64,000 bases of DNA from the NCBI GenBank assembly GCA_942159475.1, contig OW804094.1:50464966-50528965 (forward strand). Direction: 5' to 3'. The position numbers were made by a program, and so were the translations under genes. This document shows, in pieces, positions 34,099-45,014 of the stretch (position 1 is its first letter; every line of letters begins with the position of its first letter). Source of the stretch: Sthenelais limicola (taxonomy: Eukaryota > Annelida > Polychaeta > Phyllodocida > Sigalionidae). Under the pieces are notes generated by a model, which was given only the letters and a program-made list of their open reading frames with translations, searched no databases and had not been told where the DNA came from.

Positions 34099-34442
34099 AA
34101 TACCCGATGAAAGTAGGTTCAGCCCGGTAATGTGAGTAAGAGTTAAGTAAGTAAAGGAAGTTAATTGAAGAGACGAATTTTTAAATGGCAGACTTCTAGA
34201 ATGGAATAGTGATAAGGTTGTAGTACTCAACCAATTGGGTAAATGAAGACAAGCGGAGGGGAGGGGCTGTGGAGGAGGAGAGGGGCTGTGGAGGAGGATG
34301 GGTACGAAACAAATGTGATGTGTTACAGGAAAATGAGTCAGAAGATCTCTTTGTCAAAACTTTTTTTCAAAAACAAAGATATCAAACTTAAAATATAGAA
34401 ATACTTATTAGATTTCCTACTGTTTACTGTCACTAGAATCAT
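34099..34442 (+). repeat. Block duplicated at 49609-49970, copy 1 (includes a short family A element at 34316)
   Basis: CCCGATGAAAG-TAGGTTCAGC, GTGAGTAAGAGTTAAGTAAG, GGCAGACTTCTAGAATGG and a GGAGG-rich tract occur in the same order as at 49.6 kb. Both are followed by the same internally deleted family A element. Confidence 0.85.
34316..34442 (+). mobile_element. Family A element, internally deleted, right end lost
   Basis: GTGATGTGTTACAGGAAAAT joins almost directly to GATCTCTTTGTCAAAAC, then TATAGAAATACTTATTAGAT. This is the same deletion form as at 49848. Confidence 0.85.
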
Positions 34443-34916
34443 TAGAGGAGTATCAGAGTTGGCAATGATGATCTTGACCTTATGTCCCCTGTGTAATGGT
34501 GTCATAGAGGTACATGGAATGTTGTTCCAAAAGTGTTTGCTGCATAGAAACTGTCATAAAACTTTCGATCTGCATTATTGTTAGTATATTTCGCTCCAAG
34601 ATGGAAGAAAATCAATTTTATAGCGCATGCACTTCATGAGGATAGGAAATTAAGGAATTAGTTTCATTTTTCGTTTTTCCCATTTCTTGGGATCGTGGCT
34701 ATGAGGTCAATCTTAGACAGCACGACAAAAACATTATCGATTCTATTAATTATCTTTCCTCTGACAACAGCTAGTAATGACTCAATGAAATATACTATTA
34801 TGAAAGAAATGAAAATTATTATTATACATGTATTATTCATGGGAATATTACTTTTGTCTTGTTCTTTTTATTATGAGATCCAACCAATCCTGGTTGCATT
34901 GAATTAAATACAGAAA

Positions 34917-35290
34917 TGTGATTTCTGAAAATGAGTCACAAGTCGACTTTGAGATATGATCACATTTGAACAGATAAGATCAAGCCGATTCCAATGATAG
35001 TAAACAGTAGGACATCTAATACTTATTTCTATATTTTAAGTTTGATATTATTATTTTTGGAAAGAAGGTTTGCAATTTCTGGGTGGACAATTACCAGTAA
35101 TATAGCTAAATACAAAAGATGACTTTAGAGATGATCTTAGAAATGAAAGTTGGTACCTGTGGTCATGCTACTACCAGCTCCATAAACTACACAGATGAAA
35201 ATATTCTAAGCAAGGGTTCTTGTGAATAAATTACTTTGGAAAATATCGGTTTTGCGACCTGTGGCTCATTTTTCTATAACAGATCACAAA
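34917..35290 (-). mobile_element. Family A element, complete
   Basis: TTTCTGAAAATGAGTCACAA at the left to CTATAACAGATCACA at the right, with all inner blocks in reverse orientation. Confidence 0.88.
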
Positions 35291-35442
35291 TGATGAGGGA
35301 AAGATATACTCGGTCGATCTAGCTGAGAACTCATCAGAAGTACTTAAGGGTGGTGAGCCAAGAGCCTAATGGTAGATAGCAGTAGTAAAGGGCAGAATGA
35401 TAAGTGCAATATTTACCTACCCGTGCTGTGGACTGATTATAA

Positions 35443-35672
35443 GGGTCAGATCGCCTAGAAATGTAAAATTGCCAACTCTACACATTCATGAAATCCTGGT
35501 AAATTAGACTGAGAAATGATAAATACTAGGTGTAGCTTGGTATATTCTGTATTGAACTCTGCCAGTCTGTTGGGCTATATTTTAAACCGCAATTCTGTCT
35601 TAAATTTGATTTATTTTGAGAGGATTAGTGACGGTGAATTGTACATTTTTGGGGGATTTCACCCATAACACA
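35443..35672 (-). mobile_element. Family B element, complete
   Basis: AAGGGTCAGATCGCCTAGAA to GAATTGTACATTTTTGGGGG-ATTTCACCC, in reverse orientation. Confidence 0.88.
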
Positions 35673-35728
35673 TTAGTCCACAACTCCAACCTGGTTTACA
35701 ACTGCTGTCCAGCCTACTATACATGATA

Positions 35729-35870
35729 TGTGATGTGTTACAAACACAAGTCGCGAAAAATGGATTTAGAGATTTTATCATATTTGAAAAGATGAGATAA
35801 AGTGGATTCCATTGATAGTAACAATTAGGACGTCTAGTCCATTAAGTACCTCTATATTTGTTTATTCATG
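35729..35870 (-). mobile_element. Family A element, end fragment
   Basis: TATGTGATGTGTTACAAACA through GAAAAGATGAGATAAAGTGG to TACCTCTATATTTG. Confidence 0.85.
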
Positions 35871-35915
35871 AAGAACAAGTTTGGGATATCCTAGTATACA
35901 TGATATATGATAGGG

Positions 35916-36284
35916 TAATAGAGGATTTACATAGCCGCCATTGTGAATTTTGATTCGCATGGAATTATGGGACTAATGGTACAGTCTAAAATCTATAGAA
36001 AACATGACACATTCAACATAGACTATTTCTCAATGCTTCAATTAATGTCGATATCCATGTGTTATTCTTGTTTCCATAAGACAAGTCCCCATCTTTCCCA
36101 TCATGCATTAAGTTTTCATAGATATTTATACAATCTATGATATTGGTGATAAACATACAAGTTTGCATTTTTCGAAAAAAAAATGTTGCCAAATATTTGT
36201 ATGTTAGACTTCATCAGAATCCATCCCAGCATACCTTATAAAAGATATGCCCAATGCCAAGTGGTACATGCAAATCCCCTATTG
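35916..36284 (+). mobile_element. Family D element, complete long form
   Basis: TAATAGAGGATTTACATAGC to GTACATGCAAATCCCCTATT, about 370 bp, non-coding, with ATGTTGCCAAATATTTGTAT inside. Confidence 0.9.
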
Positions 36285-37185
36285 GAAGCATTCAGATATT
36301 GTCTTCAAGTTAAAACACAACAATTAAAGAGAAGCACTTAATGTGCCACAAAATAATCCTGATATTCTTGGAAAATGTAAAATTTGTAAGATAAGTAACA
36401 AAATAATTCGAGACATCACCAAAATATGTACCAGTTTAATTAAAAGCTTTGTATGAATAGGTATTATAAGAAATTGTATTGATGAAGGTATACATTTAAA
36501 AAGAAAAAAGTGCAAAATGGTTCTCCATCCTCTCAATATTAAATACAATACAATGAGGTTTACACAGGGAGACCTGGAAAACCTCCGAATGTTCACAGAA
36601 GGTTTATGTAGAATTCTGAAATATTAATTTTGTCCTTTATTCCTGGAATGTATACATATGTATATGATATAAGGAAATACAATTGATACATAAATATAAT
36701 ACTTATTATTTGTACCAGTATTTCTCTAATTCTACTCCTACAGCTGGACAAGCTCCTGGATCAGTATCCTACCGTAAATCCTAGCAAGCGAATTGATGCA
36801 AGCATAAGAACTAACCTAGAACATTATCTAGACTGATTATAAATCTAGTACGTCTCTCAGCCTTACCACTGCCTAGGGTCGTGCATCACCACTTATTGCA
36901 ATACTCCTGAGCCTACTCATGCTTCTGCCTTTGAGATATGAGCCTCTATGTATTATGTAGAGCTCCGATGTATTGGAGAATAGATGTTCATATATATAAT
37001 ATGCGCACATATATACTTACATGCTAGCCATATGTGGCAATATTTTGTAATCACATACATGTATACATATTACTATGAAACGTACATTTTAAAATATATA
37101 TTGCCTCTGAATGAGGTTCCATATGTTTGACCAGTGGACTTCACTGTGATCTGAAAGGTTTGTACTATTTCTTGGTGGACAACAT
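36285..37185. other. Non-coding stretch
   Basis: AT-rich, no gene or known repeat recognised. Confidence 0.5.
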
Positions 37186-37594
37186 ATCTGATGTGTTTCA
37201 GGTAATTCATGCAGTCACAAGTCGCAAAAAATGATTTTGAGATATCATCATATTTGAAAAGATGAGATCAAGCCGATTCTATTCATAGTAAACAGTAGGA
37301 AATCTAATAATTATTTCTATATTTTAAATTTGATATTTCTAGTTTTGAAAAAGAACGTTTGCAATATCTCTGGGTGGACCATTACTAGTAATGTAGCTAA
37401 GTATACTCTATAAGATGACCATCGAAATGCATGGCTATATCTAATATACCGTCTTGAAATTTGGTACCTGTGATCATGCTACTAGCAGAACTACACAAAT
37501 GAACATATTCTAAGCAAGGGTTCTTGTGAATAAATTACTTTGGAAAATATCATTTTTGCGACTTGTGACTCATTTTCCTGAAACACCTTACATA
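37186..37594 (-). mobile_element. Family A element, complete
   Basis: CTGATGTGTTTCAGG to CTGAAACACCTTACATATG. Close to the 34917 copy, including AAGCAAGGGTTCTTGTGAAT in the same internal place. Confidence 0.9.
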
Positions 37595-39489
37595 TGAGAC
37601 CCAGGGGTAATATGAAAGGACATTAGTTCAGAGTTGAAGATGTGCCGTCAGCCAGAATCAAGCATGTACGAATTTATTGCCATATTTTCAACCAGCAACC
37701 ATGGAGGAAGTCGCATGTCAAAAGAAAGCCTACAGCGGTAAGATATATAATCCAGGGTTTGAATTTTAAAAAGAATAACGTTCAGGATAGGTCACTTAAA
37801 CCTCGTATACATCATATGTATAATAAGTAACAAGGTTGAAAATGTAAGAAATATGATTTTCTTTACTTGGCAGAGTGAAATGTATCCATTTGGGAAATCT
37901 TCGGTCAATAATATTTTTTAACAAAAGTTGCGATTAAATCAAAGACAGTTTTTTTTAACTTGCTCAAGATACAATTTCTTCTTGCTTCCTTATTTTTACA
38001 AGATTATGGTGACAGTTGAGGTTTCATGAGAAGGTGAAGAAATAATGTGATGAGATGGGGTGAAAAAGAAACCTGGCTAGTATAATTATTTCATTACGCG
38101 CATAATATCAAAGAAGTGTGAGAGTTGTGTGATTTAATAATAGCTTCTTTCTCAGAGAAGTAAAAGAAACCAGGAGTTTTCGCTAACTCCATTAAAAATA
38201 CAACACAGTAATTTTAGGACAGAAAGCTTGTTGTAAGAGAACGAGCGTCCTCCTCCTGGGCAGAGGTTCAACAAGTGCCGAAGGCATGCATGAAAGACTT
38301 GCACCAAAAGCCACTTGCGTTTTGTGAATACGCCGTCGCATATATATATGCATCTCTCGTTTTGTCAATGGGTTGTCTCATACTCAGTTTGAGTTTAGTT
38401 CTATTTGTATGCCATGATATATATTTTTGCATCGTTTGATCTTTATTTATCTTCAGTTAAGGTATTGCAACCCTCTGACCAAATTTCAGGGATATGATGA
38501 TCAATCAGAGCGTCTGAATATTGGTGTTAGTTGCAGGCATGTGGGGATGCAATTAGGCAATGATTGGGAAATAATAGCATAAGTTAGGGCCCACAATAGG
38601 CTATAGCCACTGCGTTAGCCTCACTCAGCCCCTGCATCTGTAGTTATCTGATATTGATTTTGCTGGATATCGTAATCTAAAATGATGTTCGTTTAAATAT
38701 AACATTATATTGAGATGGTCTTGATGGCAGTTAGAGCTTTAGAAGCCAAAGACAACTTGCAGACATAGATGAGGTAAAAACTATTTTTTAAGAAAAATTT
38801 TATTACAGAGACAATTGTCAGAAAGTGATACATTTCATGTTTTCGTAACTACACTATTATAACACAAGAATTTAATTGCAATATATTACCAGTGACTGTC
38901 ACCCTTATAATGTATATGAATTAATCTCCACGATATGTAACCCTCAATACAACAGTATGTGCATATCCTTCTGGGTAAATCGGTATGTAATAAGTACAAA
39001 CTGGCACTTTATCTTGTCGAGTCAGTTTTGCTCTGCATGTCAAGACCGATTGCAAATAATACACAGTGCAATTTGGTATACTTATTCTGCAGAAACATGA
39101 AATAGATCATCTATATTCTTTCCTAATCAGATGTTGTTGAAGAGTAAGCCCCTGTGCCTTAAATGAATCATAACTGATAAATAGTAACCTTAAATCTTAA
39201 AAGCGGCCTTAAATTTAAGATTCCTTGTAAATCTTAAACCCATATATATACGACACTCTTATATTTACCATTTAATACGTCAGACGATTTTTTTTATGAA
39301 ACACCCCCAGGTTTCTTTTAAGGGAAATACGGTACGTTGCTTAGGCTATTACTCCTGCACAGTACTAAACACTCATCCTAGCTGTACCTAGACACAGGAC
39401 TGGTCCATAAATCAAGAGACAAATTAAACCTTAGAATACGCAGCATGTACTCCCAGTGTGTCAAAGTGCAGGTAACTAAGTATAGATGT
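37595..39489. other. Non-coding stretch
   Basis: No gene or repeat family member recognised. This is one of the longer repeat-poor stretches. Confidence 0.5.
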
Positions 39490-39707
39490 ATAAGGGTGAA
39501 ATCGCCAGAAAATATACAATTCGCCTTCACCAATTCTCCCAAATAACCCTAATTACAGACAAAAATGAGGTTCAAAACACAGATCAGCGTAACTGAACAG
39601 ATGAATCAACCCAATACCGAATATATTCAGATATACCAAATATTTATCATTTTTCAGCCTAATTTAACCTAATTCACTAACCATGTATAGAGATGTCAAT
39701 TGTACAT
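39490..39707 (+). mobile_element. Family B element fused to family A
   Basis: GGTGAAATCGCCAGAAAATA to CAATTGTACATTTTC, then directly ACAAGATCTCTTTG of family A. The last bases of the B terminus are missing. Confidence 0.87.
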
Positions 39708-39885
39708 TTTCACAAGATCTCTTTGTAGAAATGTTCTTTTTTTGGTGTTTACCTTTTAAAGTCGTATGAATACATGTACCACATTTCAAGACAGTGTATC
39801 AGATATATCCATGCGCCTGCTAAGGTCATCTTATAGAGTATGTTTAGCTACTTTACTAGACATTGGCCACACAAATATTGCAAAA
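39708..39885 (+). mobile_element. Family A middle segment fused to a family B element
   Basis: ACAAGATCTCTTTGTAGAAA through ATCTTATAGAGTATGTTTAG to the ATTGCAAAA block. Both terminal repeats are missing, and the left edge is the end of the family B copy at 39490. Confidence 0.85.
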
Positions 39886-40107
39886 TAGCAAGTATTCATA
39901 ATTAGTCAATTCCGATTTCAATTTTAGGGATCGTTTACATTCTTATTTTGTATTAGTGATTAACTCTGTGTTAGTTGCTATGTCAAAAAATAATTAATAC
40001 TTAATTAACCAATTCTTTATGTCATTGCCCCATCTAAAGATGAATAATCTTATGTTTTGTCAATTTGCATGAAATGAAACTCGCTCTGAGTGTATTGACA
40101 TACTATA

Positions 40108-40295
40108 TGGGTCAGATCGCCAAGAAAATACCAGGTAAATACCAGGTATATCTGGGTATATTTCTTATTGCCTTGACTCAGACAATTAATCTGTTGGGTT
40201 ATGTTGGGCTGTATTTCAAACTTCTATTCTGTCTTACATTTGGTCTATTTTGAGAGGATTAGCGAAAGCGAATTGTACATTTTCTGGCAAAATTG
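40108..40295 (-). mobile_element. Family B element, short form
   Basis: GGGTCAGATCGCCAAGAAAA to GAATTGTACATTTTCTGGC. Internally deleted. Confidence 0.87.
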
Positions 40296-40492
40296 TCAAG
40301 CCCAAATGTGACAAGAACATAAATACAAGCATCCTACCATCGCTATGGCCATTATATATTGTACAGACTCAATTCCAGTGGTTTGGGCATTCAACACAAA
40401 TTGCGGTTAAACAGAAACCCCACCTCAAAGCTGTATCTCTTCACAATCGTATCTTTCAAAACTTAGGAGAAATACCAATATGGAGCATACAA

Positions 40493-40712
40493 TTGTGATG
40501 TGTCACAGGAAAATGGGTCACAAGTCGAAAAAAAATGGATTTAGAGATATCATATTATTTGAAAAGATGAGATCAAGCCGATTCTAATGATGGTAAACAG
40601 TTTGCAATATTAAGCACCCGGAAAAATGAGAACATTCCCACAAATACATCATACAAATAAAACTTTGAAAACTATCAATTTTGCGACTCATTTTACTATA
40701 ACACATCACAAT
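40493..40712 (-). mobile_element. Family A element, short complete form
   Basis: Both ends are present (GTGATGTGTCACAGG and AACACATCAC), flanked by AATT on each side. The internal half is deleted. Confidence 0.9.
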
Positions 40713-41344
40713 TACCAATTAATGCAAGCCTTCTACACAATTGTATTAACCCAGAATGTAATCAGCGGCAATAAACTTGTGCATCTGAGTTAGCATGGAG
40801 TAGATTCTATTAATGGTCTATGCTCAACCTCTGGTCAGAAGCCAAGAATGCATGCTACTCCCAATCCTAACTCATCCTGCTATACATGTATATATACAAT
40901 TACAGTACTCTGAATACACCTTATTACTATAATAATACCTTCAATGTGTACTTTAGGGCTATTTAGAAAATGGGAAGGTCTAGACATATTTTGAGCTATT
41001 TTCTGTTCTTATGTTTGGATGACCAGATACATTTATAGAAACATACAATCTATTTGTTTATTCAAAACATATGTTTAATTATTCGCTTCAGAAGTGCAAG
41101 AAAGTCAGATCCAGGTTGTTGCCTATACAACTTGTGCTCATGCGATACAGAGAGTGAATAAAGTTTTCCACCCATCGCAAGTCTGACAAAATATGTGCTA
41201 ATGAAATAAACCTGAGGCTCACGCATTCTACAAGGGTTATAATTAAACGAAAGGGTCCATTTTTATTTCTCCAATAGGACAAGGAAATCGGTATGTGAGT
41301 GAGTGTGAGTGCTAAAGTGTGTTAGCAAGTTAATGTGTGACTGA
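40713..41344. other. Non-coding stretch
   Basis: Nothing identified. Confidence 0.5.
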
Positions 41345-41790
41345 ATTCGTATCCCCTCCTCCCCCTTCTTCACACCCCCTCCTCCTTCCCCTTCTCCCCT
41401 CCTCCCCCTCCTCCCCTGCTTCACTACCAACTCATTCTGGTCCTCTTGCTCCTCCTTCTTCTCCTCCTGCTCCTCCACCATCGCTCACACACCCTTAAAA
41501 AGAAAACCTTTGCACTCTAACAGGTTGTGTGCCCCTTCCGGCGCATGCTCGATAGCCTGCAGCCCCTGCCCCCTTCCCCCACAAGCCCCACCCCCTCCAA
41601 CTGTCTCCAACCACCCTCCCCCATCCCAGCTATATCCAATCTGACCGTCTATATACCCTCTAACTAATAACCAACTCTACCCCCATCCCTTCCGCATCCA
41701 ACCCCCCACTCCCACCCCCCGCCAAATCCTCCTCCTCTACTACCACGACCAACACCACCCTTTGCTACTACCTCCACACCACTCAGCCTG
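41345..41790. repeat. Polypyrimidine tracts upstream of SCP
   Basis: 41350-41480 is CCTCCTCC-type and 41560-41765 is CCCCAC/CCTCC-type. Open frames here are compositional. Confidence 0.85.
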
Positions 41791-41854
41791 TGGGTGAAAT
41801 CCTCCGAAAATGTTCCCATGGGCTTTACCAATCGCCTCCAATATAAACCCAAAT

Positions 41855-42017
41855 TCTAGACGACAATAAGTTTTCAAATACAACTAAATAGAACTAAAGT
41901 GATTTCTTAGTCAACCCTATACCAAATATACCAGTTTTCATCGGATTTAGTATAATTTAGCAGACTTTATTAAATGTGTACAGCTGCCGACTGTACATTT
42001 TCTGACGATCTTAACCC
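41855..42017 (+). mobile_element. Family B element just upstream of the SCP promoter
   Basis: The left end is eroded. CCCTATACCAAATATACC, CAGACTTTATTAAATGTG and CTGTACATTTTCTGACGATC are clear. It ends about 55 bp before the SCP TATA box and carries the E-box CAGCTG at 41981-41986. Confidence 0.8.
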
Positions 42018-42071
42018 CATAGTTCCTCCGTTTGCCACCAGCGATCAGCCAGCGCTAGTGTGCCAGTAGCG

Positions 42072-42078
42072 TATATAA
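42072..42078 (+). promoter_or_regulatory. TATA box of the SCP gene
   Basis: GTATATAAGC sits 129 bp before the SCP start codon in a locally GC-richer stretch. About 28 bp downstream is TTCAGAC (A at 42100), an initiator-like sequence at the spacing expected for a TATA promoter. This predicts a roughly 100-nt 5' UTR (42100-42200) with no upstream ATG. The TATA is seen; the start site is inferred. Confidence 0.75.
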
Positions 42079-42099
42079 GCACTGCAGGGACGCTGGTTC

Positions 42100-42200
42100 A
42101 GACGCAGACTGCCAGAGCAGGAATTGGATCCAGTCATCCTCCTTCTATACAACTTCTCAACTTTCCTTGTTAGATTTACCTAACTCACCAAACCGCAATC
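42100..42200 (+). other. Predicted SCP 5' UTR
   Basis: From the initiator-like A at 42100 to the ATG. The stretch is pyrimidine-rich near 42130-42165, has no ATG and no splice donor, and appears contiguous with coding exon 1. Confidence 0.5.
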
Positions 42201-42365
42201 ATGTCTCACTGGGAGCGTAAAATGAGGACCTACTTCACCAGGATCGACTTCGATCACGATGGTTCAATCACCAGGAAGGACTTCGAAGGCATGGCTGCTC
42301 GCTTCATCGAGCAGGGAAAGTTTGACGATGCCAAAGCCACCGACCTGAAAGGCACTCTCACAAAC
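42201..42365 (+). CDS. Sarcoplasmic calcium-binding protein, coding exon 1 (residues 1-55)
   Basis: Seen: an ATG with A at -3 opens a 55-codon exon ending exactly in phase 0 at a canonical GTAAG donor. It starts MSHWERKMRTYF and carries EF-hand 1 at residues 16-27 (D16, D18, D20, G21, S22, T24, D27). The last position is Asp rather than Glu, as in annelid SCP. Codons are C/G-ending and GC-rich, unlike the AT-rich surroundings, which fits a highly expressed gene. Family knowledge: SCPs are soluble cytosolic EF-hand proteins abundant in invertebrate muscle, buffering Ca2+ and Mg2+ and probably aiding relaxation. The start is chosen because the protein then begins at the usual SCP N-terminus with a tryptophan at residue 4, and a TATA box lies about 130 bp upstream. 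Exon 2 at 62957 continues the frame. The family call is near certain; muscle expression here is inferred. Confidence 0.95.
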
Positions 42366-44322
42366 GTAAGTTGAATACTTGTTTTTAAGTTGAACATTGA
42401 AGTTGCAAGGAAAGATACTTTTTAAAGGACTTCCTACATAAAAAAAATTCCAAGGAGGAAAACCCCCTGAAAAAAGAAACTGCAAAGAACATTTCATACC
42501 AGAAAAGCTTTGCAGTCTTTTCATAGGACGATAGTTTAGATGTTCCTTCTCAATTGACTTACTGTTCCTGTAGTCGCAAACCTTATCTATTTCTTTCACT
42601 TGCGAAAACCATTCATTTGCTGGGTGCAATCGTAGTCATACTATTGGTAGCGACTGAAATGTCTAGCTTATTAAATTCTTTATGCTTTGGGGTCCGAAAG
42701 TTAAATGTATTTTACATATATTTGTCTCGTTAATTCTAAAATACAGTCTCAGTTACATTATATCTAAACTTGTTATCTAAAATATCATATGCATCGATCT
42801 TGTAGCTTCAAAAGCGATGCAAAGTATTTGCTGCTAATCAGTATTTGACTATTGATATATAATGATATGGAAATTAAGGTTCTCATCATATAATCTATGT
42901 TCCTATGTTGTATTTTTATTTCCTTTATATCAAATCAAATTGATCCTAATAATGTGTCAGTCTTGGGGATTTCCAGTCTTCGGTCACAGGGCTATCACAT
43001 CACATACTATCTTTTTATGATCACACTAGCGATAGCCAATAACCATATCATTACATACAATTTACCGATATATCATCTATGAATTCAATCAAAGGCAAAG
43101 TCGCTCCTCCTTGCAAGTCTCTTTATGTACCGTAAACTTGTAGACATGTGCCCACGTGATGACACGGGACAGACTGAAATAGATCATGCCCTGGGGACCG
43201 CAGTATAAGACCTTTGTTAGGTGTATATCCATTACATGGTTAAATATGTGTGATAGGGCATGCAAATCACTGTCGATTGCATGCAAAAGGCCAGCCCTTA
43301 ACGGCCCTCACTGGAGCTGAGCTATTGTCATGGAGTTGCAAATGGGTTGAGATGTAAATATGGACGTTAATCTGTCTCGGATTATATCCCCGGATATTGA
43401 GGATTACCAATACAGTTCTAATCTCTTGTCACAACAGGGTTATCCCTAGGTGCAGGAAATGAGAAAGTCTATGGTTTAATAGTGATTGCAAACTGACGCG
43501 GTCCATAGGAGTAATACTAGAGTTTACCATTAGTGACTAGATATTAGACCATTGCTGTATTTCTAGTCATACCTAAATTTGTCTTAAAATAAATTTTATT
43601 GAGAGCAATTCCATAATACATGATATTCTCTTGGAGCTCAAGTGAAAGGTAATACATAGATTAATACATGATGCAAAGGAAACAAAAACATGCTTTGTCG
43701 TATTAAACAAAACACCAAACTGCACTGTATGCTCATCAACGCTTAAATTCCTAAAATACCGAAATAAATCACACAAAGAACACTTGAATTAGTGCTCATG
43801 TGATATTATTTATTGTGTTGTAAAACCATTTTATTTGACAAAAGCAAAATTGAGAGTAAAGCTAGTACTCAATGCACTGCTAAGGTTTTGCCTTGGGGAA
43901 AAAGGGCTCTCTCATATGATCTGTATACGATATGTTTAAGTTACTATAGTGATAGCATATGTATCCAAGCAACAGCAGCGTCCATCGTAACCACATGTAT
44001 GATACCGGCGTCCCCTGACCTTGTTGGTGGTATGTATAGAAGGATACTAGAATATCAAGGTGGTAGGTAGGCTAGTGATACCCAAAATACACTCTCTATG
44101 TATATACCAACAGTGGGGCCAACATCCAGGTAGGCCGATAGCCCTCACTGTCCCTTCTATCAGGTGACAGGTTAAAGGATGATAATGCTACCAGAAACAA
44201 TCATATAGCTAAACAATAACACTTGATGGAGCATGGTATTGTAGAGATAAGATAACAATGGGTTGGGGCATACGGTTGAGGAGTGGCGGTGGTGATACCA
44301 TGGCAAACACCTGCGGAATATA
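42366..44322. other. SCP intron, first 2 kb
   Basis: No repeat family member recognised. AT-rich with no exon-like frame. Confidence 0.5.
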
Positions 44323-44560
44323 TGGATGAAATTGCCAGAAAATGTACAATTCCTCTTCACCAATCTTCTCAAATAATCCACATTTAAGACAGAAATAAGC
44401 TTCAAAACACAATTCAGCATAACCAAACAAATCCTTTGAATCAACTCAATACCGAATATACTGAGATATGGTTAGTATTTATCATTTTTCAGTCGAATTT
44501 AACAGAATTTACTAAATATGTAGATCTGCAGATTGTACATTTTCTGAATATCTTACCCAT
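44323..44560 (+). mobile_element. Family B element, complete, in the SCP intron
   Basis: GATGAAATTGCCAGAAAATG to GATTGTACATTTTCTGAATA-TCTTACCCA. Confidence 0.9.
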
Positions 44561-44605
44561 ATGTCTCTTATGTGTACGGCGCACCACAACCATCACCAAC
44601 AAGTG

Positions 44606-44665
44606 CGTTGGTAGGTAGGTGGTGGTAGAATCTACCTGTCTATCAACCCACCTACCTACCTAACT
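44606..44665. repeat. Intronic hairpin
   Basis: TTGGTAGGTAGGTGG at 44608-44622 pairs with CCACCTACCTACCTAA at 44648-44663. Confidence 0.8.
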
Positions 44666-44717
44666 GTACTTACCTGGATACAATCCGTTATACCCTGGAG
44701 GAGAAGGAGGAAGATAC

Positions 44718-44783
44718 CAGCTGGCTGTTAAACGCTGGTCTCTACCACTCCCACCACCACACCTACACAGCTGATACCAGGTG
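44718..44783. promoter_or_regulatory. Cluster of three E-boxes in the SCP intron
   Basis: CAGCTG at 44718 and 44768 and CAGGTG at 44778, in a GC-richer island of the intron. E-boxes bind myogenic bHLH factors, which would suit a muscle gene. The enhancer role is inference only. Confidence 0.25.
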
Positions 44784-45001
44784 AAATATACCAGCAGTTA
44801 AAGGAACGCCCGCATACAGCGTCCGTCAGGATATGAAGCTGATATCTTGAGATAAACTAGCTTTATCTCCTCCTCCGGGATGAACCCTGGAGAAGGAAGG
44901 ATTGTGCCTTAGCTTCTCCAGGTGGGAGGATTGCACTGTGACAGGAATTAAAGTTGGGAAAGAAAATAGGCTGGATCCAATGATTAAGTGCATAATCAAT
45001 G

Positions 45002-45014
45002 CCCCCCCCCCCCC
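45002..45014. repeat. C homopolymer
   Basis: About 13 consecutive C in the SCP intron. Confidence 0.85.

Noticed and set aside
41263..41852. Glu- and Gly-rich open frames on the minus strand
   Set aside because: Produced by CCT/CCC repeats; no homologous domain.
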